Source: Cyanobacteriota bacterium (GTDB taxonomy: Bacteria; Cyanobacteriota; Cyanobacteriia; Phormidesmidales; Phormidesmidaceae). From it: a DNA stretch of 5,995 nucleotides. The stretch spans positions 1 to 5,995 of the forward strand of contig JAQCKL010000302.1 in the NCBI GenBank assembly GCA_027592485.1, read 5' to 3'. The notes under the pieces are model-generated. The model was not told the origin of the DNA, did not search any database, and saw only the letters and a program-made list of their open reading frames with translations. Shown in pieces: positions 1 to 5,944 of the stretch. The position numbers and the translations under genes are program-made. Within the stretch, counting starts at the first letter, position 1. Every line of letters starts with the position of its first letter.

Positions 1-63
1 TTTTTGCAACCACTAGCTTGTTAAACAAATCTTTTATTCGAAGTGCCCTTCAGTAATGTTCAT

Positions 64-1086
64 TCACTTATTTAGTACGCGAAATACAGCCTTTGCAATG
101 TGCCACGATAATACAGGTGGCACAGCATTGCCGACTTGGCGCTCCGTTTCGCGCAGCTTAGACTGAAAAATAAAATCATCTGGGAAAGACTGAATTCGAG
201 CTGCTTCCCGCATAGAAATTCTTCTTGGTTGGCTATAATGAAATTGGATATTTCCATGACATTCTGCACGTATTGTATAGCCAGGTCTATCAGCTTTCAA
301 ACATCTGTCACCTTGCTCAGGGCTTCGATTTGCCTTGCTCCAAACATGGTTTATTGACTCATCTTCTGGGATTGTTTCTAAATCAGATATTGCCTGTGAA
401 GCTGTGATATGTTCACCCTTTGAGAGAACTGTCTTTGGAGGTTGAAAGTTTATTCCTGGTTGTGTTCCCACAATAAAAACGCGATCTCTCGTTTGAGGTA
501 CTCCAAAATCTGCCGCGTGATAAAGACGGTAATCAACTTGATAACCAATTCTTGTAAAATCTGAGATTACCTTCTCCAAAGATGCTCTGTTATTCCGCAT
601 CAGCAGCCCTTTCACATTTTCAGCTACGAATATTTTCGGCTTTAGCCTTCTAACTGCCTCGACCATTGCTCTATACAGTCCACTTCTGGAACCACTGACA
701 CCAGCGCACTTACCATTCACAGAAATATCTTGGCAAGGAAACCCACCGATAACCACATCAGCAGAATCAGGCATTGTATCTAGCACATCCCAAACATCAC
801 CACAAACTATCTCGTTGCCGAGATTATGTTTATAAGTTCTGCAAGCAAACTCATTGATGTCATTTGCCCACACAATATCGAAGGGTAAACCTTCATACCA
901 ATTATCTAAAAATTCAAATCCACCTGAAAATCCCATATCCATACCGCCGCAACCAGAGAAAAGAGAAACAACTTTTACTTGTTGTGGCTGTGTACGAAGC
1001 CTTCTCTGCCCTAGACGAGTACTACCTGCGGATGGGATTTCAGCAAGGTTCAATTTGTTGGCTTTTTCAACACTTAACGTAACCAT
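64..1086 (-). CDS. C5-cytosine DNA methyltransferase (Dcm family)
   Basis: This 340-residue protein should transfer a methyl group from S-adenosylmethionine to carbon 5 of cytosine in a specific DNA site. The conserved motifs appear in the usual order: motif I with FSGCGG near 43-48, motif IV with the catalytic Cys118 in GGFPCQ, motif VI with ENV at 156-158, motif VIII with QTRDR at 198-202, a short variable target-recognition region at about 215-285, motif IX with REAARIQ from 293, and motif X with GNAVPP at 319-324. It appears complete and catalytically intact. About 38 basic, polar residues precede motif I, but the ATG at 1086 is supported by AGGGA eight bases upstream. The recognition site cannot be read from the sequence. 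No endonuclease gene is visible, so it is either an orphan methylase or half of a type II system whose partner lies left of the window. Its DNA is AT-richer (about 40% G+C in two sampled lines) than leuS and has no HIP1 site, which suggests horizontal transfer. Confidence 0.95.
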   Translation of the reverse strand: MVTLSVEKANKLNLAEIPSAGSTRLGQRRLRTQPQQVKVVSLFSGCGGMDMGFSGGFEFLDNWYEGLPFDIVWANDINEFACRTYKHNLGNEIVCGDVWDVLDTMPDSADVVIGGFPCQDISVNGKCAGVSGSRSGLYRAMVEAVRRLKPKIFVAENVKGLLMRNNRASLEKVISDFTRIGYQVDYRLYHAADFGVPQTRDRVFIVGTQPGINFQPPKTVLSKGEHITASQAISDLETIPEDESINHVWSKANRSPEQGDRCLKADRPGYTIRAECHGNIQFHYSQPRRISMREAARIQSFPDDFIFQSKLRETERQVGNAVPPVLSWHIAKAVFRVLNK

Positions 1087-1094
1087 GTGACTGT

Positions 1095-1099
1095 TCCCT
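1095..1099 (-). promoter_or_regulatory. Ribosome binding site of the methyltransferase
   Basis: On the minus strand AGGGA lies eight bases before the ATG at 1086. This supports the long N-terminus rather than an internal start closer to motif I. Confidence 0.55.
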
Positions 1100-1272
1100 A
1101 GGCGTAGAGCTATTAAGAAATAGTACTACAAAAGGTGAAACAGCGGACGCAAAGCCGATATTTGCTTGACGGCTGATAAAGCCTTCTGGAGCACTAAAAA
1201 GTTGTGTCTTGAATCAATTGCCTGGTTCTGCTAGAGGCTCGGAAACATAACTATTAATTAGAGGGAATCGTT
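1100..1272. other. Non-coding spacer upstream of the methyltransferase
   Basis: I see no convincing gene on either strand here. The stretch must hold the methyltransferase promoter. On the minus strand an AT-rich run around 1110-1135 (containing TAGTACTATTT) could supply a -10 region, but no good -35 hexamer is paired with it. The spacer leads into the tandem repeats starting at about 1273. Confidence 0.4.
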
Positions 1273-1410
1273 CTGTATAACACCCCGATACGGGTGATTA
1301 GGTGGAAATCTGTCAGCCTAATCACCTGATCCGGGTGATTATGTGGAAATACGTCTGCCCAACACCCCAATAGGGGTGATTAGGTGGAATGGTTCAGTAT
1401 AATCATCCCT
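1273..1410. repeat. Tandem array of ~41-bp hairpin-containing repeats
   Basis: Three units (1273-1309, 1314-1350, 1355-1390) and the first 16 bases of a fourth (1395-1410) follow each other at a period of 41, 41 and 40 bases. The best conserved half is GGGTGATTAGGTGGAAAT, with one or two changes between units. Its first part pairs with the preceding CACCC/ATCACC to form a small stem: TAATCACC (1319-1326) with GGTGATTA (1334-1341) in unit 2, and CACCCC with GGGGTG around AATA in unit 3. Units 1 and 4 begin with CTGTATAAC or CAGTATAAT, which resembles a -10 box, but no -35 hexamer is correctly spaced. The period is too short, and the intervening sequence too small, for a CRISPR array. It could be iteron-like protein binding sites, a small structured RNA, or a decayed mobile-element end. 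The function is unknown. Confidence 0.75.
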
Positions 1411-1448
1411 CCAGCATGGCGCTCAGGGTGTTTAGGGTTTATTCATCA

Positions 1449-1534
1449 CTAAGCTACAGATGCTCTACCCCATACAAGCAGAACCTCATCCAAAGAAGCG
1501 ACTTGACCCAGTTCGTGATGCTATCCAGATCAGA
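1449..1534 (-). pseudogene. Possible N-terminal relic of a DUF3368/PIN toxin
   Basis: The antitoxin frame reads SD-DSITN at residues 79-86. A different minus-strand frame then continues LGQVASLDEVLLVWGRASVA and stops at 1449. Spliced together these resemble the start of DUF3368/PIN toxins, which as I recall the family runs SDTS-ITNL, then a GQL-like stretch, then LYG-V-IP. No rest of the toxin follows, because the repeat array begins within about 40 bases. The reading is inference from a short match to remembered family patterns and needs an alignment. Confidence 0.3.
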
Positions 1535-1768
1535 GCGGAGTTTTGCTGGGGCAAGGTCAATCAGCGGCACCCCATAGCCCGCTAGCTTAAATAGAACCGT
1601 TTTTCGCTCCACCCCCAACAACACCGCCGCCATCCCAGACGATCGCCGCCCCATTTCAAAAAGCTTTACCGCGATCGCCCCCTTGGCCTCCTGCTCAAAC
1701 TGCTCCCGCGTATGACCGAGGGCATCAGGGAAGCTGTTCGGATAGGTCATCGTGAGTTGCAAAGCCAT
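1454..1768 (-). CDS. UPF0175 family antitoxin-like protein, altered C-terminus
   Basis: I assign this 104-residue protein to UPF0175, small helix-turn-helix proteins that act as antitoxins and are often encoded just before a DUF3368/PIN-domain ribonuclease toxin. The family pattern is clear: a short N-terminal strand, then YPNSFPDALG, REQFEQEAKGAIAVKLFEMG at 21-40, the HTH segment SSGMAAVLLGVERKTVLFKL at 43-62, and GYGVPLIDLAP at 64-74. Family members usually end near residue 85-90. Here the last 20 or so residues (LDSITNW onward) do not look like UPF0175, and they appear to be coding remains of the missing toxin read in a shifted frame. A second ATG at 1750 (residue 7) is a possible alternative start. 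It lies divergently from leuS and contains a HIP1 octamer at 1671. No intact partner gene follows on the minus strand, so it is an orphan or decaying antitoxin. Confidence 0.75.
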   Translation of the reverse strand: MALQLTMTYPNSFPDALGHTREQFEQEAKGAIAVKLFEMGRRSSGMAAVLLGVERKTVLFKLAGYGVPLIDLAPAKLRSDLDSITNWVKSLLWMRFCLYGVEHL

Positions 1769-1935
1769 AGCGCTGTCTCTAGGGCGTTACCCTGCATCTA
1801 TCACCATCAAAAGGATTCTGCGGGGGGCAGTTGTCACCCTTCTGTTAACCGTCCCTTCCATTGCATAGCAGGTTGATCAGCGCCACGATCGCACCCCTTA
1901 TGGCAGCATAGTGCAGGACTAAGTAATGCAGATCT

Positions 1936-1939
1936 GGAG
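1936..1939 (+). promoter_or_regulatory. Ribosome binding site that fixes the GTG start of leuS
   Basis: GGAG lies eight bases before the GTG at 1948. It supports that codon as the start, although no ATG is nearby in frame. I see no convincing promoter hexamers in the 1769-1947 gap shared with the divergent antitoxin gene. Confidence 0.6.
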
Positions 1940-1947
1940 TAGTAACT

Positions 1948-4737
1948 GTGGCGGCCCCCCAAGGACAAAGATATACCCCCGCAGACATTGAGGCCAAATG
2001 GCAGCAGACCTGGGCTGACCAGGGCCTCGATCGCGCCTCCGAAGATCCTGGCAAACCCAAGTTCTACGCCCTCTCCATGTTCCCCTACCCCTCCGGGAAC
2101 CTGCACATGGGCCATGTCCGTAACTACACCATCACCGACGTCGTGGCGCGGGTCCGTCGCATGCAGGGCTATCGCGTCCTGCACCCCATGGGTTGGGATG
2201 CCTTCGGGTTGCCCGCCGAAAACGCCGCCATCGATCGCGGCATCCACCCCGCCCAGTGGACCCAGCAAAACATTGAGCAAATGAAAACCCAGCTCCAGCA
2301 ATTGGGCCTCTCCTACGACTGGGATCGGGAAGTCGCCACCTGCGCCCCCGACTATTACAAATGGACCCAGTGGAGCTTTATCCAATTTTTGAAGGCAGGG
2401 CTGGCCTATCAAAAAGAGGCGGCGGTGAACTGGGACCCGATCGATCAGACCGTCCTCGCCAATGAGCAGGTGGACAGCGCCGGGCGATCCTGGCGATCCG
2501 GAGCCAAAGTAGAGCGCAAGCTCTTGCGGCAGTGGTTCTTGAAAATCACCGACTACGCCGAAGAGCTGTTGCAGGACCTCGACAAACTCCCCGGTTGGCC
2601 GGAGCGGGTACGGGTGATGCAAGAAAACTGGATTGGCAAATCCACCGGGGCTGTGGTGACGTTTGAGGTTGCCAGTTCATCCTCTATAAGCAATACGGTA
2701 ACTAGCCGTAAAGTTGGTCTCTGGCAGAGAGTTCGCCGAAATATTGCTGAAATGCGAGTCAGGGATTTCCCTTCTGGAAGCTGGCTTTACGAGCGAAATC
2801 GTAGATGGTTGGAAGATCATGGATTTGCCTCAATCCAAGTTAGTAACACCGAGAGAATCGAGGTTTTCACAACCCGCCCCGACACCCTTTGGGGAGCCAC
2901 CTTCATGGTGCTGTCCCCCGAACATCCCCTGGTGGCAACATTGACCACTGCTGAGCAGGCTGAGGCGATCGCAGCCTACCAAACAGCCGCATCCGCCAAA
3001 AGCGACATCGATCGCACCGACGACACCAAAGAGAAAAGTGGCGTCTGGACCGGCAGCTATGCGACCAACCCCGTAAATGGGGCCAAAATCCCCATTTGGA
3101 TTGCCGACTACGTGCTGATGGGCTATGGCACTGGCGCGATCATGGCCGTCCCCGCCCACGACCAGCGGGACTTTGAATTTGCCCGCAAGTATGGCCTCCC
3201 CATCCAGGTGGTGGTGCAGCTCGTCGGTGAAACCCTCAGCGGCGACACCATGGCCGAGGCTTGGCCAGGGGATGGGGTAATGGTCAACTCGGGTCCCTTA
3301 AATGGCACCCCGGCTGGTAAAGGGGAAGGCCAGAGCGTGGCCCAGGCGATCGCTTGGCTAGAAGCAGAAGGCAAAGGCCAGGGCCAAGTCAACTACCGGT
3401 TGCGGGACTGGTTGATTTCCCGCCAGCGCTACTGGGGGGTGCCGATTCCGGTGATTCACTGCCCCAGTTGCGGCACCGTCCCGGTCCCCGACGCACAGTT
3501 GCCCGTGGAGCTGCCGGAAAATGTGGAATTCAGCGGTCGCGGTGCCTCTCCCCTCTCGCAATTGGGGGATTGGGTGAATGTCCCCTGCCCCACCTGTGGG
3601 GAACCGGCCCAGCGGGAAACCGACACCATGGACACCTTCATTGACTCCTCCTGGTATTTCTTGCGGTACGCCGATGCCCGCAATGACCAGGCCATCTTTG
3701 ACTTCGATAAGGTCAACGACTGGTTGCCCGTAGACCAGTACGTGGGCGGCATCGAGCATGCCATCTTGCACCTGCTCTATTCGCGGTTCTTTACGAAGGT
3801 ACTGCGCGATCGCGGCCTCCTCACCTGCGACGAGCCCTTCAGCCGGTTGCTCACCCAGGGCATGGTGCAAAACATCACCTACAAAAACCCCAAGACCGGC
3901 AAGTACATCCCCATTCCCGCCATTGCCGACGCCGACCAGCCCGTGGATCCAGAAACCGGTGATCCCCTAGAGGTCTTCTACGAGAAGATGTCGAAATCCA
4001 AATACAACGGCGTCGCCCCCCAGGATGTGTTGTCTAAATATGGGGCCGACACCGCCCGCATGTTCATCCTGTTCAAGGCTCCCCCCGAAAAGGACTTGGA
4101 ATGGGATGACGCCGACGTAGAAGGGCAATACCGGTTTTTGAACCGGGTCTGGCGGTTGGTGACAGAATTCATCGGGCAATCCGGGGGGGTGGGGGCGCAA
4201 ACCCTTGCGCCCGCCCCCGGTGACCTGTCCAAACCCGAAAAAGACCTGCGCCGCGCTATTCACATCGCCATCAAGGAAATCAGCGAAGACATCGAAGGGG
4301 ATTACCAGTTCAACACCGCCGTATCGGAATTGATGAAGCTCAGCAACGCCCTCACCGATGCGAAATGTACCGATTCCCCCGTCTACGCCGAAGGCATCAC
4401 TACCCTGGTGAAGTTAATCGCCCCCTTTGCCCCCCACATGGCCGAAGAGCTGTGGCAGCAATTGGGGCCAAAACAAGTTGGGCAAACGGCGTCCATTCAC
4501 ATCCAGCCCTGGCCGGTGTTAGATGAATCGGCCCTCGTGGCCGACGAAATCAACCTGGTGATCCAAATTATGGGTAAGACCCGAGGCACCATCACCGTCC
4601 CCGCTGATTCTGACAAAGTCGCCTTAGAGCAATATGCTCGGGAGTCAGAACTGGCCCAGCGCTATATCGAAGGGAAAACGGTGAAGAAGGTAATTGTGGT
4701 ACCGGGCAAGCTGGTGAACTTTGTGGTGGCTCCGTAG
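1948..4737 (+). CDS. leuS: Leucyl-tRNA synthetase
   Basis: This cytoplasmic class Ia enzyme charges tRNA-Leu with leucine using ATP. The 929 residues contain the HIGH-type motif HMGH at 53-56, GWDAFGLPAE shortly after, the CP1 editing domain from about 230, YRLRDW at 483-488 with SRQRYWG following, GGIEHA at 600-605 and KMSKS at 680-684. A helical anticodon-binding domain starts at about 768, and the C-terminal tRNA-contacting domain ends with VPGKLVNFVV. Editing residues are present: TTRPDT at 308-313 and the Asp of HDQRD at 408. A zinc knuckle is kept at Cys505/508/547/550, while the CWRC cysteines of the E. coli enzyme are replaced here by SWRS. The protein is about 60 residues longer than the E. 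coli enzyme. Almost all of that is an insertion between WIGKSTG (228-234) and TTRPDT. It uses a GTG start with GGAG eight bases upstream. The gene appears monocistronic, with a strong hairpin directly behind it. Confidence 0.97.
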   Translation: MAAPQGQRYTPADIEAKWQQTWADQGLDRASEDPGKPKFYALSMFPYPSGNLHMGHVRNYTITDVVARVRRMQGYRVLHPMGWDAFGLPAENAAIDRGIHPAQWTQQNIEQMKTQLQQLGLSYDWDREVATCAPDYYKWTQWSFIQFLKAGLAYQKEAAVNWDPIDQTVLANEQVDSAGRSWRSGAKVERKLLRQWFLKITDYAEELLQDLDKLPGWPERVRVMQENWIGKSTGAVVTFEVASSSSISNTVTSRKVGLWQRVRRNIAEMRVRDFPSGSWLYERNRRWLEDHGFASIQVSNTERIEVFTTRPDTLWGATFMVLSPEHPLVATLTTAEQAEAIAAYQTAASAKSDIDRTDDTKEKSGVWTGSYATNPVNGAKIPIWIADYVLMGYGTGAIMAVPAHDQRDFEFARKYGLPIQVVVQLVGETLSGDTMAEAWPGDGVMVNSGPLNGTPAGKGEGQSVAQAIAWLEAEGKGQGQVNYRLRDWLISRQRYWGVPIPVIHCPSCGTVPVPDAQLPVELPENVEFSGRGASPLSQLGDWVNVPCPTCGEPAQRETDTMDTFIDSSWYFLRYADARNDQAIFDFDKVNDWLPVDQYVGGIEHAILHLLYSRFFTKVLRDRGLLTCDEPFSRLLTQGMVQNITYKNPKTGKYIPIPAIADADQPVDPETGDPLEVFYEKMSKSKYNGVAPQDVLSKYGADTARMFILFKAPPEKDLEWDDADVEGQYRFLNRVWRLVTEFIGQSGGVGAQTLAPAPGDLSKPEKDLRRAIHIAIKEISEDIEGDYQFNTAVSELMKLSNALTDAKCTDSPVYAEGITTLVKLIAPFAPHMAEELWQQLGPKQVGQTASIHIQPWPVLDESALVADEINLVIQIMGKTRGTITVPADSDKVALEQYARESELAQRYIEGKTVKKVIVVPGKLVNFVVAP
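2674..2841 (+). other. Low-G+C in-frame insertion in the LeuRS editing domain
   Basis: From Trp228 of WIG to the first Thr of TTRPDT there are 80 residues, against about 24 in the E. coli enzyme. The extra 56 or so residues (about 243-298) are Arg- and Trp-rich (WQRVRR, YERNRRW) with a Ser-rich start and no hydrophobic span. That rules out the membrane-anchoring CAAD domain found in some cyanobacterial synthetases. DNA at 2671-2850 is 46% G+C by count, while the following 60 bases are 62%. GAGGTT occurs in frame on both sides (2665-2670 and 2860-2865), and SNT is repeated near each end. The reading frame is kept and motifs on both sides are intact. The boundaries are approximate. Confidence 0.7.
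4193..4212 (+). repeat. GC-rich inverted repeat inside leuS
   Basis: GGGCGCAA and TTGCGCCC form a perfect 8-bp stem around ACCC, flanked by runs of G on the left and C on the right. It encodes the low-complexity linker GGVGAQTLAPAPG between the catalytic core and the anticodon-binding domain. It may be incidental or a small palindromic insertion that keeps the frame. Confidence 0.4.
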
Positions 4738-4749
4738 GGATCCGCCCCG

Positions 4750-4779
4750 CATTGGGTGCGCTAGGAAGCGCACCCAATG
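4750..4779 (+). terminator. Hairpin terminator after leuS
   Basis: CATTGGGTGCGCT (4750-4762) pairs perfectly with AGCGCACCCAATG (4767-4779) around an AGGA loop. This 13-bp stem starts 12 bases after the leuS stop codon. No T-tract follows on either strand. Termination by hairpin alone is plausible in cyanobacteria, but the stem could also protect the 3' end of the mRNA. It separates leuS from the next gene. Confidence 0.65.
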
Positions 4780-4836
4780 ACGTAATCCAACCGGTTCAGA
4801 CGATAATGGAACCCTGTCGTCAACGCAGCAAAACCC

Positions 4837-5490
4837 TTGCCCCCCGAAAACACCAACCCGATCGAGCACCAGAACATCCCGGTCGCCCATCAGGGTCTCC
4901 ACGACTTTTTGTATAGCGCTGCCGACGAACATGAGGTGGAAACGACGGCGGTCCCTGTCCCAGAGGCTGCTGTCGATACCATCTGGGCTGTGACTGACTG
5001 GTGTGATCTTGCCCAGAATGCCAAGGTGGCGGGGGTTTATGCGGTGCTCGATCGCGATCGCCAAACCCAATTTATTGGCTGCTCCCGCAACGTCGCCCTG
5101 TCCCTGCGCAGCCACCTCACCCAAAAGGGAGAAGCGGTCTGTGCCTTTGTGAGGGTCCAACCCTTCAAGTTTCCAAAACGCGACGCCATGGCAGCGCTGC
5201 GGGATGAATGGATTGCGGCCCTGCCGAGTCCCCCACCGGGCAACGGCGATGGCACCTGGGCTGGCACCATTCGCGAAGCGGCGACCCAGGTGATGTCGGC
5301 GGCAGAGCGGGAAGCCTATGAAGCGAAAAAGCTGAAGCTCCGCCGCGCCATGGCGGATGGCTCCCTCTCCCAAGAGCCGGATCAGGCTGAGGCGAAGGGC
5401 ACCGGGCAACCGGCGGACCTAGCCGCAGCAGTGACCGATGACAACTGGAGTACGTTGGTTCGAGAGCAAACCCAGGAAACCCAAGCCTGA
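4837..5490 (+). CDS. GIY-YIG domain protein, probably not an active nuclease
   Basis: This 217-residue protein of unknown function resembles small GIY-YIG proteins common in cyanobacteria. The core runs from about 55 to 130: AGVYAVLD (GVY at 66-68), then QFIGCSRN (FIG at 79-81), ten residues apart as usual, then a helix to about 95 and a strand VCAFVRVQPFKFP at 101-113. A charged helical part follows (EREAYEAKKLKLRRAMAD, 157-174), then an acidic, probably disordered tail. Measured against UvrC-type domains, the YIG tyrosine is Phe79 and the catalytic arginine, eight residues after the glycine, is Ser89, so cleavage activity is doubtful. The frame opens after a TAA at 4804. The first possible start is TTG at 4837, without a visible Shine-Dalgarno sequence, so the true start is uncertain and could be further in. 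The domain itself is complete. A HIP1 site lies at 5054. Confidence 0.85.
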   Translation: MPPENTNPIEHQNIPVAHQGLHDFLYSAADEHEVETTAVPVPEAAVDTIWAVTDWCDLAQNAKVAGVYAVLDRDRQTQFIGCSRNVALSLRSHLTQKGEAVCAFVRVQPFKFPKRDAMAALRDEWIAALPSPPPGNGDGTWAGTIREAATQVMSAAEREAYEAKKLKLRRAMADGSLSQEPDQAEAKGTGQPADLAAAVTDDNWSTLVREQTQETQA

Positions 5491-5520
5491 GTCAGACTGA
5501 CGGGAACGCGGTGGAGCGCC

Positions 5521-5835
5521 ATGGCCCTCCCATACAGGCCAAACCAAGGTCAATACTTGGCCTTCATCTACTACTACACCAAGCTCAACGGTCGTCCCCC
5601 CGCTCAGCGGGGCATGCAGGCCTACTTCAAAACCACGCCCCCCACGGTCCACCCAATGGTGCTCACCCTCGAAAAGTGAGGGCTGATTTCCCGCCAACCC
5701 CGCCAGCTTCGGAGCAGTCAACTGCTGTTGCCCCACGACCAGTTGCCCGATTTAGAAGGGTCGCGGCGATCGCAAAATCAGCCACAGCGCCGCGCCCACC
5801 CCATGGAAGTGACGTCGAATCCTGTTCATTGTTGA
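5521..5835 (+). pseudogene. Winged-helix regulator (LexA/MarR-like HTH), interrupted by TGA
   Basis: From the ATG at 5521 the frame reads MALPYRPNQG, then QYLAFIYYYTKLNGRPPAQR, MQAYF and the HTH helix segment TPPTVHPMVLTLEK (39-52). It then meets TGA at 5677-5679. Beyond it the same frame continues GLISRQPRQLRSSQLLLPHDQLPDLE, the expected wing and C-terminal segment, and runs to a second TGA at 5833. Small cyanobacterial proteins of this type usually have Arg or Lys where the stop falls, and CGA to TGA is a single transition. The recognition helix also carries a proline (VHPM), which would disturb DNA binding and fits decay. GGAG lies four bases before the ATG. The tail after LPDLE is rich in Arg, Gln and Pro and may be degenerate. 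Longer frames over the same bases do not look like protein. A sequencing error at the TGA is possible. Confidence 0.65.
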
Positions 5836-5944
5836 TTTTTATGGCGATACATGCTGAAGTAGGCAGAATTCATAAGGTAGATGGGTTCTAGTCGTAGGTC
5901 TTCGTGATTGCGTCGCATAATAGAAGCCCCCACCCCCAATCAGC

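Larger units (their letters stand above)
1671..5773. repeat. Six dispersed HIP1 octamers (GCGATCGC)
   Basis: Exact copies start at 1671, 2965, 3346, 3806, 5054 and 5766. This highly iterated palindrome is characteristic of many cyanobacterial genomes. None occurs in the first 1,670 bases, which cover the methyltransferase gene and the repeat array. That contrast is an argument for the left part being a later arrival. Confidence 0.85.

Noticed and set aside
34..63. Nine-codon frame MNITEGHFE directly after the methyltransferase stop
   Set aside because: It ends at TAA after nine codons and no frameshifted continuation is recognisable, so it cannot be called a gene.
1273..1410. CRISPR array
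   Set aside because: The period is only about 41 bases with a few bases between units, so there is no room for spacers, and no cas gene is present.
1834..2622. 262-codon minus-strand open frame opposite the start of leuS
   Set aside because: It is a high-G+C antisense shadow of leuS with Gly/Val/Leu-rich low-information protein and no recognisable motif.
2674..2841. CAAD membrane-anchor domain or intein in leuS
   Set aside because: The segment has no hydrophobic helices, and at about 56 residues it is too short for an intein and lacks splicing motifs.
4777..4807. Promoter for the GIY-YIG gene (ATGACG and GATAAT)
   Set aside because: The -10-like GATAAT at 4802-4807 is plausible, but the spacing to ATGACG is 19 bases and the match is weak, so I do not list it.
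4645..5409. 254-codon minus-strand open frame across the leuS end and the GIY-YIG gene
   Set aside because: It spans the terminator hairpin and two genes, and its protein looks like an antisense translation (Arg/His/Gly-rich).
5511..5891. 126-codon plus-strand frame starting at a GTG
   Set aside because: Its translation is Pro/Arg/His-rich without motifs, whereas the neighbouring frame from 5521 gives clear winged-helix family protein on both sides of a stop.
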